Below are positions 1 to 7,865 of a stretch of 64,000 bases of DNA, one piece after another; positions within the stretch are counted from its first letter, which is position 1; each line of letters opens with the position of its first letter. Position numbers and translations under genes: made by a program. Under the pieces are notes generated by a model. The model did no database searches. It was not told the DNA's origin and worked only from the letters and a program-made list of their open reading frames with translations. This stretch comes from Sediminicoccus rosea (GTDB lineage: Bacteria > Pseudomonadota > Alphaproteobacteria > Acetobacterales > Acetobacteraceae): NCBI RefSeq assembly GCF_033547095.1, contig NZ_CP137852.1:3279501-3343500 (forward strand), written 5' to 3'.

Positions 1-212
1 ACCTGAACCGTCGCCGCGGCGTGATCCAGAACCAGGACATGGCCGGCACCTCGGTCATCGTCCGGGCGCATGTGCCGCTGAAAGAGATGTTCGGCTACAT
101 CTCCAACCTTCGTGGCATGACGAAGGGCCGTGCGTCCTTCTCGATGCAGTTCCACCACTACGACCCCGTCCCCCGCAACGTGGCGGACGAGATCATGAAG
201 GCGGCGGGCTAA
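1..212 (+). CDS. fusA: Elongation factor G, C-terminal fragment
   Basis: The first 69 codons in view encode the end of translation elongation factor G, the GTPase that drives ribosomal translocation in the cytosol. The segment carries the domain V signature with [20 protein letters not shown] and ends in the typical [16 protein letters not shown] tail. Only domain V is present because the gene starts outside the window. A strong hairpin terminator follows 18 bases after the stop, so this is the end of its transcription unit. The family call rests on the highly conserved C-terminal motif and is secure. Confidence 0.95.
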   Translation, partial: LNRRRGVIQNQDMAGTSVIVRAHVPLKEMFGYISNLRGMTKGRASFSMQFHHYDPVPRNVADEIMKAAG

Positions 213-230
213 CCCTCCCCGCTTCGGTGA

Positions 231-263
231 AAGGCCGGCCAGGGCAACCTGGCCGGCCTTTTT
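231..263 (+). terminator. Rho-independent terminator after fusA
   Basis: A perfect 13-bp inverted repeat (AAGGCCGGCCAGG, loop GCAA, CCTGGCCGGCCTT) is followed directly by a T run. It sits just downstream of the EF-G stop codon and should end that transcript. Confidence 0.92.
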
Positions 264-468
264 CATATCCGGCCCTCCGATTTGGCTGCAAGCCCGCGCG
301 ATCGGCGGAGCCGATCCCCGGCAATGCTCAATCCGAATGGGGCCGCACTCCGCTCGTCCTTAGGTTCTTCCGCATGGCGGCGGCGTGTTTCCGCCACGTG
401 CGCCCGAACGCGCCCCGCCCAAAAGGCCTGCCCCATCCCGGGGCGGGCGTGCGAAGGAGTTTCAGCCC

Positions 469-597
469 ATGTCCAGCGAGACCCGCGACACCCGCGGAGC
501 CGTGATTCTCACCATCCTGCGCCTCGGCGTCCTGGCCACCGCCAGCGCCATGGTCGGCGTTCTCGGCCATGTCGCCTGGAGGCTGGTCACGGCCTAG
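469..597 (+). CDS. Small single-pass membrane protein
   Basis: A 42-residue protein begins at an ATG with a good ribosome binding site (GAAGGAG, about 10 bases upstream). A short polar N-terminus (MSSETRDTRG) is followed by one hydrophobic segment of about 25 residues (roughly 11-38) and a short tail, so it is probably a small inner-membrane protein. The family is not recognised. It stands alone between the fusA terminator and a convergent ABC binding protein gene. The ribosome binding site and clean membrane segment favour a real gene, but there is no homology evidence. Confidence 0.55.
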   Translation: MSSETRDTRGAVILTILRLGVLATASAMVGVLGHVAWRLVTA

Positions 598-689
598 AGC
601 ATGCTTCCGGCCATGGCTCGATCGCGGTCCGGTGAGAGCGGATCGCGATTCTGGTCACGCCGGGAAAGGCGCGCGGCACGGTCGCCCCC

Positions 690-2252
690 CTAGTCGCTCC
701 AGCGGGCCAGCCAGAAGCGCATCCGCCCATCCGCCGAGGCTGGCATGTCGAGCTGCCGCCGCATGGCGACCACCATGGGCTCCCGATAGAGCGGCACGGT
801 CCAGAAGGCGCGCCGCTCCATGGTGAAGGCCTCGGTCATCAAGGCAGTGCGGCGCGCCGGGTCCATTTCCGTCGCCGTGCGTGCGATCAGTGCGTCGAAG
901 GCGGGGTCGGAGACGCGGCCCGCATTCCAGCTCCCGCTGCGCTGGTTCTTGGTATGCAGCACGTTGTTGAGGATGGAGAAGCCATCGAGCTGCGGGGTAT
1001 TGGCCCAGCCCAGCAGGAAGATGTCGCTCTGGTGGTTCAGGAACCGCGCCATATAGGCCGGGTAGCGATAGACATTGAGGTTCGCCCGCACGCCGATCCG
1101 CGCCCACATGGAAGCGATGGCGCGGCAGACGCGCTCGCCATTCACGAAGCGGTCATTGGGGCATTCGAAGCCGATGCCGAAGCCGTCGGGGAAGCCGGCC
1201 TCTGCCAGCAGGCGGCGCGCGGCGGCGGGGTCATGCGCGACACGCGGCGTGGCGAGCGAGGCGTCATAGCCGCCGATCTCGGGCGCGATCAGCGTGTGGA
1301 TCGGCTGCGTCAGCCCGCGCATCACGCTGCCGGTGATGGCGGGCACGTCCACCGCCCGCGTCAGCGCCTCCCGCACGCGCACATCCGCCAGCGGGTTGCG
1401 CGGCTGGCCTTCCACCTGATGGTCGGGCGCCACGTTGAAGCCCAGGAACATCACGCGCAGATCCTGCGCCTCCACCACACGAATCGTGCCTGTGGCGCGG
1501 AAGCGGTCGAGGTCCTGCAGCGGCGTCGGCGTGATGACGTCGAGCTGTCCGCCCAGCAGCCCCGCCACCCGCGTCGCATCATTGGCAACGGGCGTGAAGA
1601 TCACGCGCTGGAGGTTGTGCGTGGGGCGGTCCCACCATTCGGGGAAACGCTCCAGCACCGTCTCGGCATCGGGCGTGCGGGAAACCAGGCGGAAGGGGCC
1701 GGTGCCGTTGGTGTTCTGGCTGGTATAGGCGACACGCCCGCGGGCGGGATCGGCCGGCAGCAGCGCGTCATGCCGAGTCATCCACGCCTCGGAGAGGATG
1801 GAGATGCCGGCGAGGTCGTTGATCAGCACGGGATAGGGTCCGCGCAGCAGCACATCCACCGTCCAGGGGCCGGATTGCGTGACCTCGCGGATCATGTGCG
1901 TGACCGAGGCATAGGGCGAATTGGGCACCGAGGCGCGCTTGAGCGAGGCCACCACATCGGCCGGCGTCATGGCACTGCCGTCGTGGAAGCGCACGCCCTG
2001 ACGGATCGTGAAGCGGTAGTGGTCGGGCGCCAGCACCTCCCACGCCGTGGCGAGGGCCGGCTCGAACTGCAGGTTGCGGTCATGCCGCACCAGGCTCTCG
2101 TAGATGTTGCCGAGCAGCGCCGCATTGGCCGTGCTGAAGGCGCCATGCGGATCCATGGTGGAGATCTCGCCGTTATTGCCCCAGCGCACGGTCTGCGCCT
2201 GCGCGAAGACGGGCGCCGCCAGCAGGGCGAGCGCGGTGAGGAAGCGGATCAT
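690..2252 (-). CDS. ABC transporter substrate-binding protein, family 5 (peptide/opine type)
   Basis: A 520-residue periplasmic solute-binding protein of the DppA/OppA family (SBP_bac_5), which binds peptides, opines or similar solutes for an ABC importer. A signal peptide is evident at residues 1-20 (MIRFLTALALLAAPVFAQAQ). The mature start TVRWGNNGEISTMDPHGAF is the usual family opening, and ADVVASLKRA and the KNQRSGSWN region near the C-terminus also fit. The start codon overlaps the stop of the upstream M81 peptidase gene by 4 bases, so the two are co-transcribed. No permease or ATPase gene of the importer is in view. The exact ligand cannot be read from the sequence. Confidence 0.88.
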   Translation of the reverse strand: MIRFLTALALLAAPVFAQAQTVRWGNNGEISTMDPHGAFSTANAALLGNIYESLVRHDRNLQFEPALATAWEVLAPDHYRFTIRQGVRFHDGSAMTPADVVASLKRASVPNSPYASVTHMIREVTQSGPWTVDVLLRGPYPVLINDLAGISILSEAWMTRHDALLPADPARGRVAYTSQNTNGTGPFRLVSRTPDAETVLERFPEWWDRPTHNLQRVIFTPVANDATRVAGLLGGQLDVITPTPLQDLDRFRATGTIRVVEAQDLRVMFLGFNVAPDHQVEGQPRNPLADVRVREALTRAVDVPAITGSVMRGLTQPIHTLIAPEIGGYDASLATPRVAHDPAAARRLLAEAGFPDGFGIGFECPNDRFVNGERVCRAIASMWARIGVRANLNVYRYPAYMARFLNHQSDIFLLGWANTPQLDGFSILNNVLHTKNQRSGSWNAGRVSDPAFDALIARTATEMDPARRTALMTEAFTMERRAFWTVPLYREPMVVAMRRQLDMPASADGRMRFWLARWSD

Positions 2253-3715
2253 GCGTTGCTCCTGTCGAGGGGAAAGATCGGGCGGCGGACGCGGCGCCAG
2301 TCGAATTGCGCGAAATCGAGGCTCGCCACCCCCGGCCCGTGGCAGGCGATGTCGGCCACCGCGAGCGGCCCGAAGGCTGGGATGTGGTTGGTCTTGGCCT
2401 TGAGGATGACGTAGCGGAAGCGCGTCGGCTCCAGGCCGAAATGCCGGTATTGTAGCGGGTCCAGCCCTTCGACGCGGCCTTCGCTGACCAGCAGCGTCAT
2501 GCGCGGCGTTTCCAGCACGGCGCAGCGGCCGAGGTCCACCGGCATGCCGGTGAAGACCGGCCCTTCCACCGTGAAACGCCCCATGGCGAGGCTCTTCACC
2601 ACGCCCGTCAGGCGCAGCGGGCGCAGCGGTTCCTTCAAGGCGGGCGAGGGCATCTTCCCGCCGATCTCGAGCGTCACGGTTGCGCCGATGCCGGCCGCGA
2701 TCATCTGGGCGACCGCCTCGGGGTCGCGGATGGGTCCGGCCAGGATGCGGTCCAGCCCCTGGTGCAGCGCCTCCTCGATCACGGCCATGCTGTCCATCGG
2801 CGCGCCCGAATGGCAGTTATCCGCCGTGTCGGCGAGGATGACGGTGCCGTCGGTGATCGCCGCCGCGCGCGCGATGGCGCTCTCCAGCGGCTCCAGCACC
2901 TGGGTGAATTCCTCGCGCAGCGACCAGGCGAGGCCGCCCACGCGGGCCGCCGCCGCCGCCGCCTGGGCGCGATCCTTGTGGGCGGTCGCCACCACGGTCA
3001 GCGCGGTATCGGCCGTGTCGGCCAGCGGGAAGCCGGTGAAGACCGTGCAGCAGGGCAGGCCCGCGTCCTCTTCCGCGCGCGCCGCGGCAATCACGTGCGA
3101 CATGGGCGGCTTGCTGGAGAGCCCGCGCACCATGTCCGGCAGCATGGGCACGCGGTGCAGCACGGTGACGGGATCGAGCCGCCCCTCCAGCACCTCCCGC
3201 AACAGCCGGCCAGCCAGGCGGCCGGTCTCGGGCATGTCGAGGTGCGGATAGGTGCGATAGCCCGGCATCACCGTGCAGTTCTCGACGAAGCGCGCCGTGA
3301 TGTTGCCATGGCTGTCCAACGCCGCGCCGATCGGCAGGCCGGGCCGCACCTGGCGGATCCGGGCCAGCATCTCGCCCTCCCCATCCTCGTAATCCTCCGC
3401 AACCATGGCGCCGTGCAGGTCGAGCAGCATGGCGTCGCACTCCCGCGCCGCGGCACAGAGGATCTCGCTGATCCGCTCGAAGGCATCGCGCGAGACGGGC
3501 GCGCTTGGCAGCGCGCGGGCGGCGATGGGGATGGTGACCTTGGCGCCCATCGCCTCGGCCTCCGCCAGCAGGCCCGCCATGGCATAGCCGGAACGGCGAT
3601 AGGTGCTGTGCGCCTCCTCTCCCGCCATCGGGCTGAAATCCTCCCAGCGCGTCGGCACGGGCGAGAAGGTGTTGGTCTCATGCTTGAACATGCCGACGGC
3701 GAGGCGAAGGCTCAT
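2249..3715 (-). CDS. M81 family metallopeptidase (MlrC-like)
   Basis: A 488-residue protein of the M81/MlrC family, named after microcystinase MlrC. Zinc-dependent hydrolysis of small peptides or amides is expected. The N-terminus GMFKHETNTFSP is the family signature. DLHGAM and LDSHGN supply probable zinc ligands, and ADTADNCHSGAPMDS marks the MlrC C-terminal domain. The start was set at the ATG giving MSLRLAVG because GGAAGG lies just upstream and family similarity begins there; an upstream in-frame extension has no family match. It overlaps the binding-protein gene by ATGA, suggesting import and hydrolysis of one compound class. The substrate is unknown. Confidence 0.85.
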   Translation of the reverse strand: MSLRLAVGMFKHETNTFSPVPTRWEDFSPMAGEEAHSTYRRSGYAMAGLLAEAEAMGAKVTIPIAARALPSAPVSRDAFERISEILCAAARECDAMLLDLHGAMVAEDYEDGEGEMLARIRQVRPGLPIGAALDSHGNITARFVENCTVMPGYRTYPHLDMPETGRLAGRLLREVLEGRLDPVTVLHRVPMLPDMVRGLSSKPPMSHVIAAARAEEDAGLPCCTVFTGFPLADTADTALTVVATAHKDRAQAAAAAARVGGLAWSLREEFTQVLEPLESAIARAAAITDGTVILADTADNCHSGAPMDSMAVIEEALHQGLDRILAGPIRDPEAVAQMIAAGIGATVTLEIGGKMPSPALKEPLRPLRLTGVVKSLAMGRFTVEGPVFTGMPVDLGRCAVLETPRMTLLVSEGRVEGLDPLQYRHFGLEPTRFRYVILKAKTNHIPAFGPLAVADIACHGPGVASLDFAQFDWRRVRRPIFPLDRSNA

Positions 3716-3877
3716 GCGCGGCCTTCCTGCACGCGCGGTCGAAGGGGCTTCGGCATAACGGCATCCTTCTCCGAATGGTTCGGACAAGTAGGGAAGCCCC
3801 TCCCCCCGCCCCACGCAAGCGCGAAGCGTGGACAAACGCACAAGTTCGGTCACATTCGGCGGTGGAGGAACCAACCC

Positions 3878-4831
3878 ATGAAGCGCCGCGCCGCCCTAGC
3901 CCTGCTCGCGACACCCGCCCTGGCACAGGCGCAGGCCGCTTGGCCGCAGCGGCCCGTCCGGATCATCGTCCCCTTCCCGCCCGGTGGGTCGAATGACGTG
4001 ATCGCGCGGCCCCTGGCCGAAAAGCTCCAGCAGCGCCTGGGCCAGCCGGTGGTGATCGAGAACCGGCCCGGCGCCGGGGGCGCCATCGGCGCCGCCCAGG
4101 TCGCGCAGGCGGCAGCGGATGGGCATACGCTGATGGTAACGAGCAGCAGCTTCGCCGCCTCCGCCGTGGTGCAGCGCACGCCCTATGACGCGGTGACGAG
4201 CTTCGAACCCGTGGCGCGCCTCGCCGTCGCACCTTTCCTCGTGCTGACCAACCTCAACTTCCCGCCGCGCGACATCGCTGGCCTCATCGCCTATGCGAAA
4301 GCAAATCCGGGGCGCGTGGATTTCGGCAGTTCGGGCCCCGGCGGCATCAACCACTTCGTCACCGAATACTTCGCGCTGCGTGCCGGGCTGCGGCTGAACC
4401 ACGTGCCGTATCGCGGCATGCCGCCCGCCGTGACCGACCTCGTCGCCGGCCATATCCAGATGCTGATCACGACGATGGCCAGCGCCTCCGCCCCCATCCG
4501 GGACCAGCGCGTCCGGCTGCTCGCCTATGCCGGCCCCGGCGCACCTGCCAGCAGCCCGCCCGCCCCCACGGTGCGCGCGGCGACCGGCCTCGACTACGAG
4601 GCCACCATCTGGTGGGCGCTCTTCGCACCGCGCGGCCTACCGGCAGAGGTGACGCGCATCCTCAACGCCGCCGTGGTGGCGAGCCTCGCCGAACCCGACG
4701 TGGCCCGTATCTATGAGGCGGAAGGCGCGACACCCGCCCCGTCCAGCCCCGCCGAATTCGCCGAGATCCTGCGCGCCGACATCGCCCGCTTCCGCGAAGT
4801 GGCGCAGGCCGCGAACATCCGCGCGGAGTGA
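3878..4831 (+). CDS. Bug/TctC family tripartite tricarboxylate-type binding protein (first copy)
   Basis: A 317-residue periplasmic binding protein of the Bug family, which serves tripartite tricarboxylate transporters or acts as an orphan sensor of carboxylates. The signal peptide is residues 1-19 (MKRRAALALLATPALAQAQ). WPQRPVRIIVPFPPGGSNDV and VIENRPGAGGAIGAAQVA are the standard family motifs. The start has a GGAGGAA ribosome binding site eight bases upstream. It is divergent from the M81 gene and followed at once by a second Bug gene. No TctA or TctB membrane genes are visible, which is common for the many orphan Bug proteins in this group of bacteria. The ligand is unknown. Confidence 0.9.
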   Translation: MKRRAALALLATPALAQAQAAWPQRPVRIIVPFPPGGSNDVIARPLAEKLQQRLGQPVVIENRPGAGGAIGAAQVAQAAADGHTLMVTSSSFAASAVVQRTPYDAVTSFEPVARLAVAPFLVLTNLNFPPRDIAGLIAYAKANPGRVDFGSSGPGGINHFVTEYFALRAGLRLNHVPYRGMPPAVTDLVAGHIQMLITTMASASAPIRDQRVRLLAYAGPGAPASSPPAPTVRAATGLDYEATIWWALFAPRGLPAEVTRILNAAVVASLAEPDVARIYEAEGATPAPSSPAEFAEILRADIARFREVAQAANIRAE

Positions 4832-4836
4832 GGGCG

Positions 4837-5772
4837 ATGCGCCGCCGCACCCTGCTCGCCGCGGGCACGCTGTTCGCGCCCCCGGCACTCGCCCAGCCGC
4901 GCACGCTGCGCCTCGTCGTCCCCTATCCGCCGGGCGGCAGCGCCGATGTGCTGGCACGCGCCATCGCCGAGCAGATCACGGCCATGGGCGGGCGCAGCGC
5001 CATCGTGGAGAACCGCGCTGGCGCCTCGGGCACCATCGGCGCGCTCTCCGTGGCACGGGCGGCGCCTGATGGCACGACGATCCTTCAGGCCGATGGCTCG
5101 CCCATGTCCATCCTTCTGGAAGCCGGGCGCACGCAGTATCGCGCCGAGGATTTCGCACCCCTCATGCGCCTCGCCACATCGCCCTTCGTGCTGGCGACGC
5201 GCCCCAATGGGCCGCTGCGGACCCTGGCCGATGTGATCGCCGCTGCCCGCGCCGCCCCGGGCCGCATCACCTATGCCACGCCCGGCGTGATGAGCTTCGC
5301 CCATGTGGTGGCCGAGCGCTTCGCCGCCGCCGCCGGGATCGAGCTGCTGCACGTGCCTTTCCAGGGCACCGGCCCCGCCACCAGCGCCGTGCTCGGCGGC
5401 CAGGTGGAGCTGATCCCCGTCCCGCCCGGCCAGGTGCTGGACCAGGGCGGCGGCGCGATCTTCCGCCCCATCGCCATCACGACAGAGGCGCGGCACCTGA
5501 GCCTGCCCGAGACACCAACCTTCCGCGAGGCGGGCGTGGACCTGGTCTTCCTCGGCTGGCGCGGCATGTTCCTCCCCGCCGTCACGCCGCCAGAGGCACT
5601 GGTGGCGCTGGAGCAGATGCTGACACAGGCCATGGCCGGCCCCATCGTCACAGCGGCCATGCAGCGCCTGGGCGAGGCGCCGGCGCCGCTCGGCCCGCGC
5701 GACTTCACCCGGTTCTGGGCGGAGGACCGGGCTGCCATCCGCGCCATCCTGCCGCGGCTGCCCCGCGAGTAG
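4837..5772 (+). CDS. Bug/TctC family binding protein (second copy)
   Basis: A second Bug-family periplasmic binding protein of 311 residues, a tandem paralogue of the preceding gene. MRRRTLLAAGTLFAPPALAQ is the signal peptide, followed by RTLRLVVPYPPGGSADVLAR and IVENRAGASGTIGALSVA. The ATG chosen gives a compact signal peptide. A GTG nine bases earlier overlaps the upstream stop and is an alternative start. The pair is diverged in sequence, so the two copies probably bind different carboxylates. Transporter membrane genes are absent from the window. Confidence 0.88.
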   Translation: MRRRTLLAAGTLFAPPALAQPRTLRLVVPYPPGGSADVLARAIAEQITAMGGRSAIVENRAGASGTIGALSVARAAPDGTTILQADGSPMSILLEAGRTQYRAEDFAPLMRLATSPFVLATRPNGPLRTLADVIAAARAAPGRITYATPGVMSFAHVVAERFAAAAGIELLHVPFQGTGPATSAVLGGQVELIPVPPGQVLDQGGGAIFRPIAITTEARHLSLPETPTFREAGVDLVFLGWRGMFLPAVTPPEALVALEQMLTQAMAGPIVTAAMQRLGEAPAPLGPRDFTRFWAEDRAAIRAILPRLPRE

Positions 5773-5843
5773 CGGCGCGGTTCCACCGGCGGCGCAACCG
5801 GCCTATCATGCTGCGCATCTGGCCCGTTCAGGATCTTCGTCGC

Positions 5844-6167
5844 ATGTCGCTCGTCAAAACCTCGGCCCGCATCTTCCAGCCGCCGCGCTCGGCCATGCAG
5901 TCGGGGCGGGCCAACACCCATGAGTGGGTGCTGGTCTTCACGCCCCCCGGCCGTCCGCGCCTTGACCCCCTGACCGGCTGGATCGGCTCGGGCGAGACGA
6001 CGAAGCAGCTTCGGTTGGTCTTTCCGACGCGCGAGGCGGCCATGGCCTACGCCAAGGCGCAAGGCATCGCCTATGAGGTGGAGGAGCCCGCCCGGGCGCG
6101 CCCCATCAAGCCCAAGGTGTATGCCGACAATTTCCGCACCAACCGCCCGGACAACTGGACGCACTGA
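5844..6167 (+). CDS. NADH dehydrogenase accessory subunit, NDUFS4-like (ETC complex I subunit)
   Basis: A 107-residue protein of the alphaproteobacterial NDUFS4 (ETC_C1) family, a supernumerary subunit of respiratory complex I on its matrix or cytoplasmic arm. Typical family segments are ARIFQPPRSAMQSG, WVLVF, GWIGSGET near the centre, LRLVFPTREAAMAYAKAQGI, and the C-terminal KVYADNFR-NRPDNWTH. The start was placed at MSLVKTSARI because AGGA lies about ten bases upstream. It is monocistronic, followed by tRNA-Arg. This family is characteristic of Alphaproteobacteria and supports the taxonomic guess. Confidence 0.92.
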   Translation: MSLVKTSARIFQPPRSAMQSGRANTHEWVLVFTPPGRPRLDPLTGWIGSGETTKQLRLVFPTREAAMAYAKAQGIAYEVEEPARARPIKPKVYADNFRTNRPDNWTH

Positions 6168-6182
6168 GCGGCCAGGACTTCA

Positions 6183-6259
6183 GCGCCCTTAGCTCAGTTG
6201 GATAGAGCAGGAGCCTTCTAAGCTTCAGGCCGGTGGTTCGAATCCACCAGGGCGCGCCA
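6183..6259 (+). tRNA. tRNA-Arg (anticodon TCT)
   Basis: A 77-base cloverleaf. The acceptor stem is GCGCCCT with AGGGCGC, the D arm AGCTCAGTTGGATAGAGC, the anticodon stem GGAGC/GCTTC with loop CTTCTAA (anticodon TCT, reading AGA), and the T arm GGTGGTTCGAATCCACC. CCA is encoded at the 3' end. The gene is intact and followed by inverted repeats that suggest past integration at its 3' end. Confidence 0.97.
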
Positions 6260-6261
6260 TC

Positions 6262-6312
6262 CCTCTTGCAAATCAACGCTTTGAAAGGGGGTTTGCAAGA
6301 GGTTTGCAAATC
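6262..6312 (+). repeat. Inverted and direct TTGCAAA repeats next to tRNA-Arg
   Basis: CCTCTTGCAAA (6262-6272) and TTTGCAAGAGG (6292-6302) form a perfect 11-bp inverted repeat. TTGCAAATC occurs at 6266-6274 and again at 6304-6312. The cluster begins three bases after the tRNA CCA end. Such repeats are typical of integrase arm sites or promoters next to tRNA integration targets, but no integrase gene remains here. Confidence 0.6.
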
Positions 6313-6556
6313 GACTGGCGCCGGGGCCCTTCCGGGCAAGGCGCTCGGCGGCGAACTTCGGCCCCCTCCTGCAGCCCACTTTCGTCTCTCTGGCCCGCTC
6401 GGCCCCGATGGCGTGTTTGTTCGCGTCGGCGAAAGTGCAGCAGGGCGGCCAGCTTGGACACGAACGGGACAGCCACGGCCTGGCCGGTCTTCCACCACGC
6501 GCAGTTGAATGGCGCCGGCCCTCACATGCCGGAGCCCATTTGAGTTGAGCCGGGCT

Positions 6557-7420
6557 TCAGTCTGCCGCCGAGGCATCCGGAAGGGGAACGAACTCTTCCG
6601 GTGACAAGGCGTCACAAGCCGGCGCCGAGCGTGCCTCTGCGTAAGCGGCAATCCGGCGCTGCAGCGCTGCGACACTTTTGCGCTGCTGGACCATCTGAGG
6701 GCTCGCTTCCGCCTCTGCGATGGTCGCAGCGCGGACGCGGCTCCACGTCGCACCCTCGCGCAGGGGCCGGGCGGGCACACCGCCAGCGACCGAGAAGGGC
6801 GCGATCTCTCCGCTTACGATGGCGGATTGCGCAATGACGCAATCGTGCCCGACCTGGGCGCCCTTCCCGATCCGGGCATCTCGACCGATCCACACGTGAT
6901 TGCCAATGACGACGTCTCGCTCGCGATTGATGCGTGCGCCGGTCGCGACATCGAAGATCGAATGGGAATCGGTGTTCGAGATCACGATCCTGGAAGAGAG
7001 CATGCAGTCCTCCCCCATGATGATCCGCGAGTTCTCTCCCACCATCACGATGCTGCCGCTGCTGGCGGTGCAAAATGCTCCGATGAACACGACGCCGCCC
7101 GATCCCACTATCTTGATCGTAAGCGCACCTAAACGGCTGTAAGCGCCCAAAATGATGACGTTTCTATCGCCCTCAATAATGATGCTGAGGCTTCGGGAGA
7201 TACTATACGAGCCGCCGAAAATGAAATTATCAGCTCCGGTACCTTTAACGCTTTTTGGGGGTGTCGCTTTTAACGCACAATGGACATGGGCTGGGCCCAT
7301 GGTGACCACGCTTTCATATGCCCCGAGAGGCTCCAGCATGAGACCATTGCCTGCACGCTCGGCCCTGCGGAGGGCGTCGACGGCCGGGCTGACGGGGTCA
7401 TTTACATTAGCCTGATCCAT
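6557..7420 (-). CDS. Hexapeptide-repeat acyltransferase (left-handed beta-helix)
   Basis: A 287-residue protein whose centre is an irregular run of hexapeptide (I/V-G-x) turns, such as VVFIGAFCTAS, GENSRIIMGEDCMLS, VVIGNHVWIGRDARIGKGAQVGHDCVIAQSAIVSGEIAP and SVAGGVPARPLR. These mark the left-handed beta-helix of acetyl- or succinyl-transferases that decorate sugars. SNTDSHSIFD supplies the usual catalytic histidine area. The C-terminal 60 residues look helical and are not recognised. An in-frame GTG four codons upstream is an alternative start. Part of the gene, about 7090-7260, is richer in A+T than its surroundings, which hints at horizontal origin. Its place at the edge of the EPS locus suggests glycan acylation. 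Confidence 0.8.
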   Translation of the reverse strand: MDQANVNDPVSPAVDALRRAERAGNGLMLEPLGAYESVVTMGPAHVHCALKATPPKSVKGTGADNFIFGGSYSISRSLSIIIEGDRNVIILGAYSRLGALTIKIVGSGGVVFIGAFCTASSGSIVMVGENSRIIMGEDCMLSSRIVISNTDSHSIFDVATGARINRERDVVIGNHVWIGRDARIGKGAQVGHDCVIAQSAIVSGEIAPFSVAGGVPARPLREGATWSRVRAATIAEAEASPQMVQQRKSVAALQRRIAAYAEARSAPACDALSPEEFVPLPDASAAD

Positions 7421-7865
7421 CGCTGGGCTCACTGTTGGTCGCGGAGAACATGGGGCGACTACGTTTACCTTGTAATCGTGATTCCGGATGATGACGACTG
7501 CGACAGCCGGTCATCCGGTCTGGGACGGCAAAAGGAGTGGGACGGAAACGGCGTGCTCCCTGATCGATCCGCCCATCGAGCAGGCCAACATATGGCTGGA
7601 CGCGGATGCGTCGGGCGGTATGGCGTTGCATCCAAGGCGGTAGGCACGATGCGGGCCCATCGGGCGGCCGGCTATCGCAGCCATTGGCGTCACCGACACG
7701 AACACATGCTGGCCGCGGGAACCCGCGCCGGGCGTTCTGCGTTTCGGGGCCACCCACCGAACCTTCCCGCCCGCCGGACATCGCTTCCTGCCTCGCACCG
7801 CGCGAGAGCCACCCGGCACGGCGCTTGATGAACCCCCTTCCGCAACCTTCAGCGGAGCCGCTTTC
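7421..7865. other. Intergenic region without a convincing gene
   Basis: About 445 bases lie between the divergent acyltransferase and epimerase genes. Short open frames exist on both strands, but none has a family resemblance, a good ribosome binding site or neighbour-like codon use. No clear GG-N10-GC promoter and no copy of the EPS palindrome was found here, in contrast to the other EPS transcription units. The promoters of both flanking genes must lie within it. Confidence 0.5.

Noticed and set aside
954-2414. Long plus-strand open frame opposite the ABC binding protein
   Set aside because: It is an antisense frame typical of GC-rich DNA. The protein is His/Arg/Gly-rich with no family resemblance, and the minus-strand gene has clear domains.
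7600-7640. Sigma-54 promoter upstream of the epimerase
   Set aside because: A TTGCA is present at about 7624, but the upstream GG is not at the required 10-base distance and there is no palindrome.
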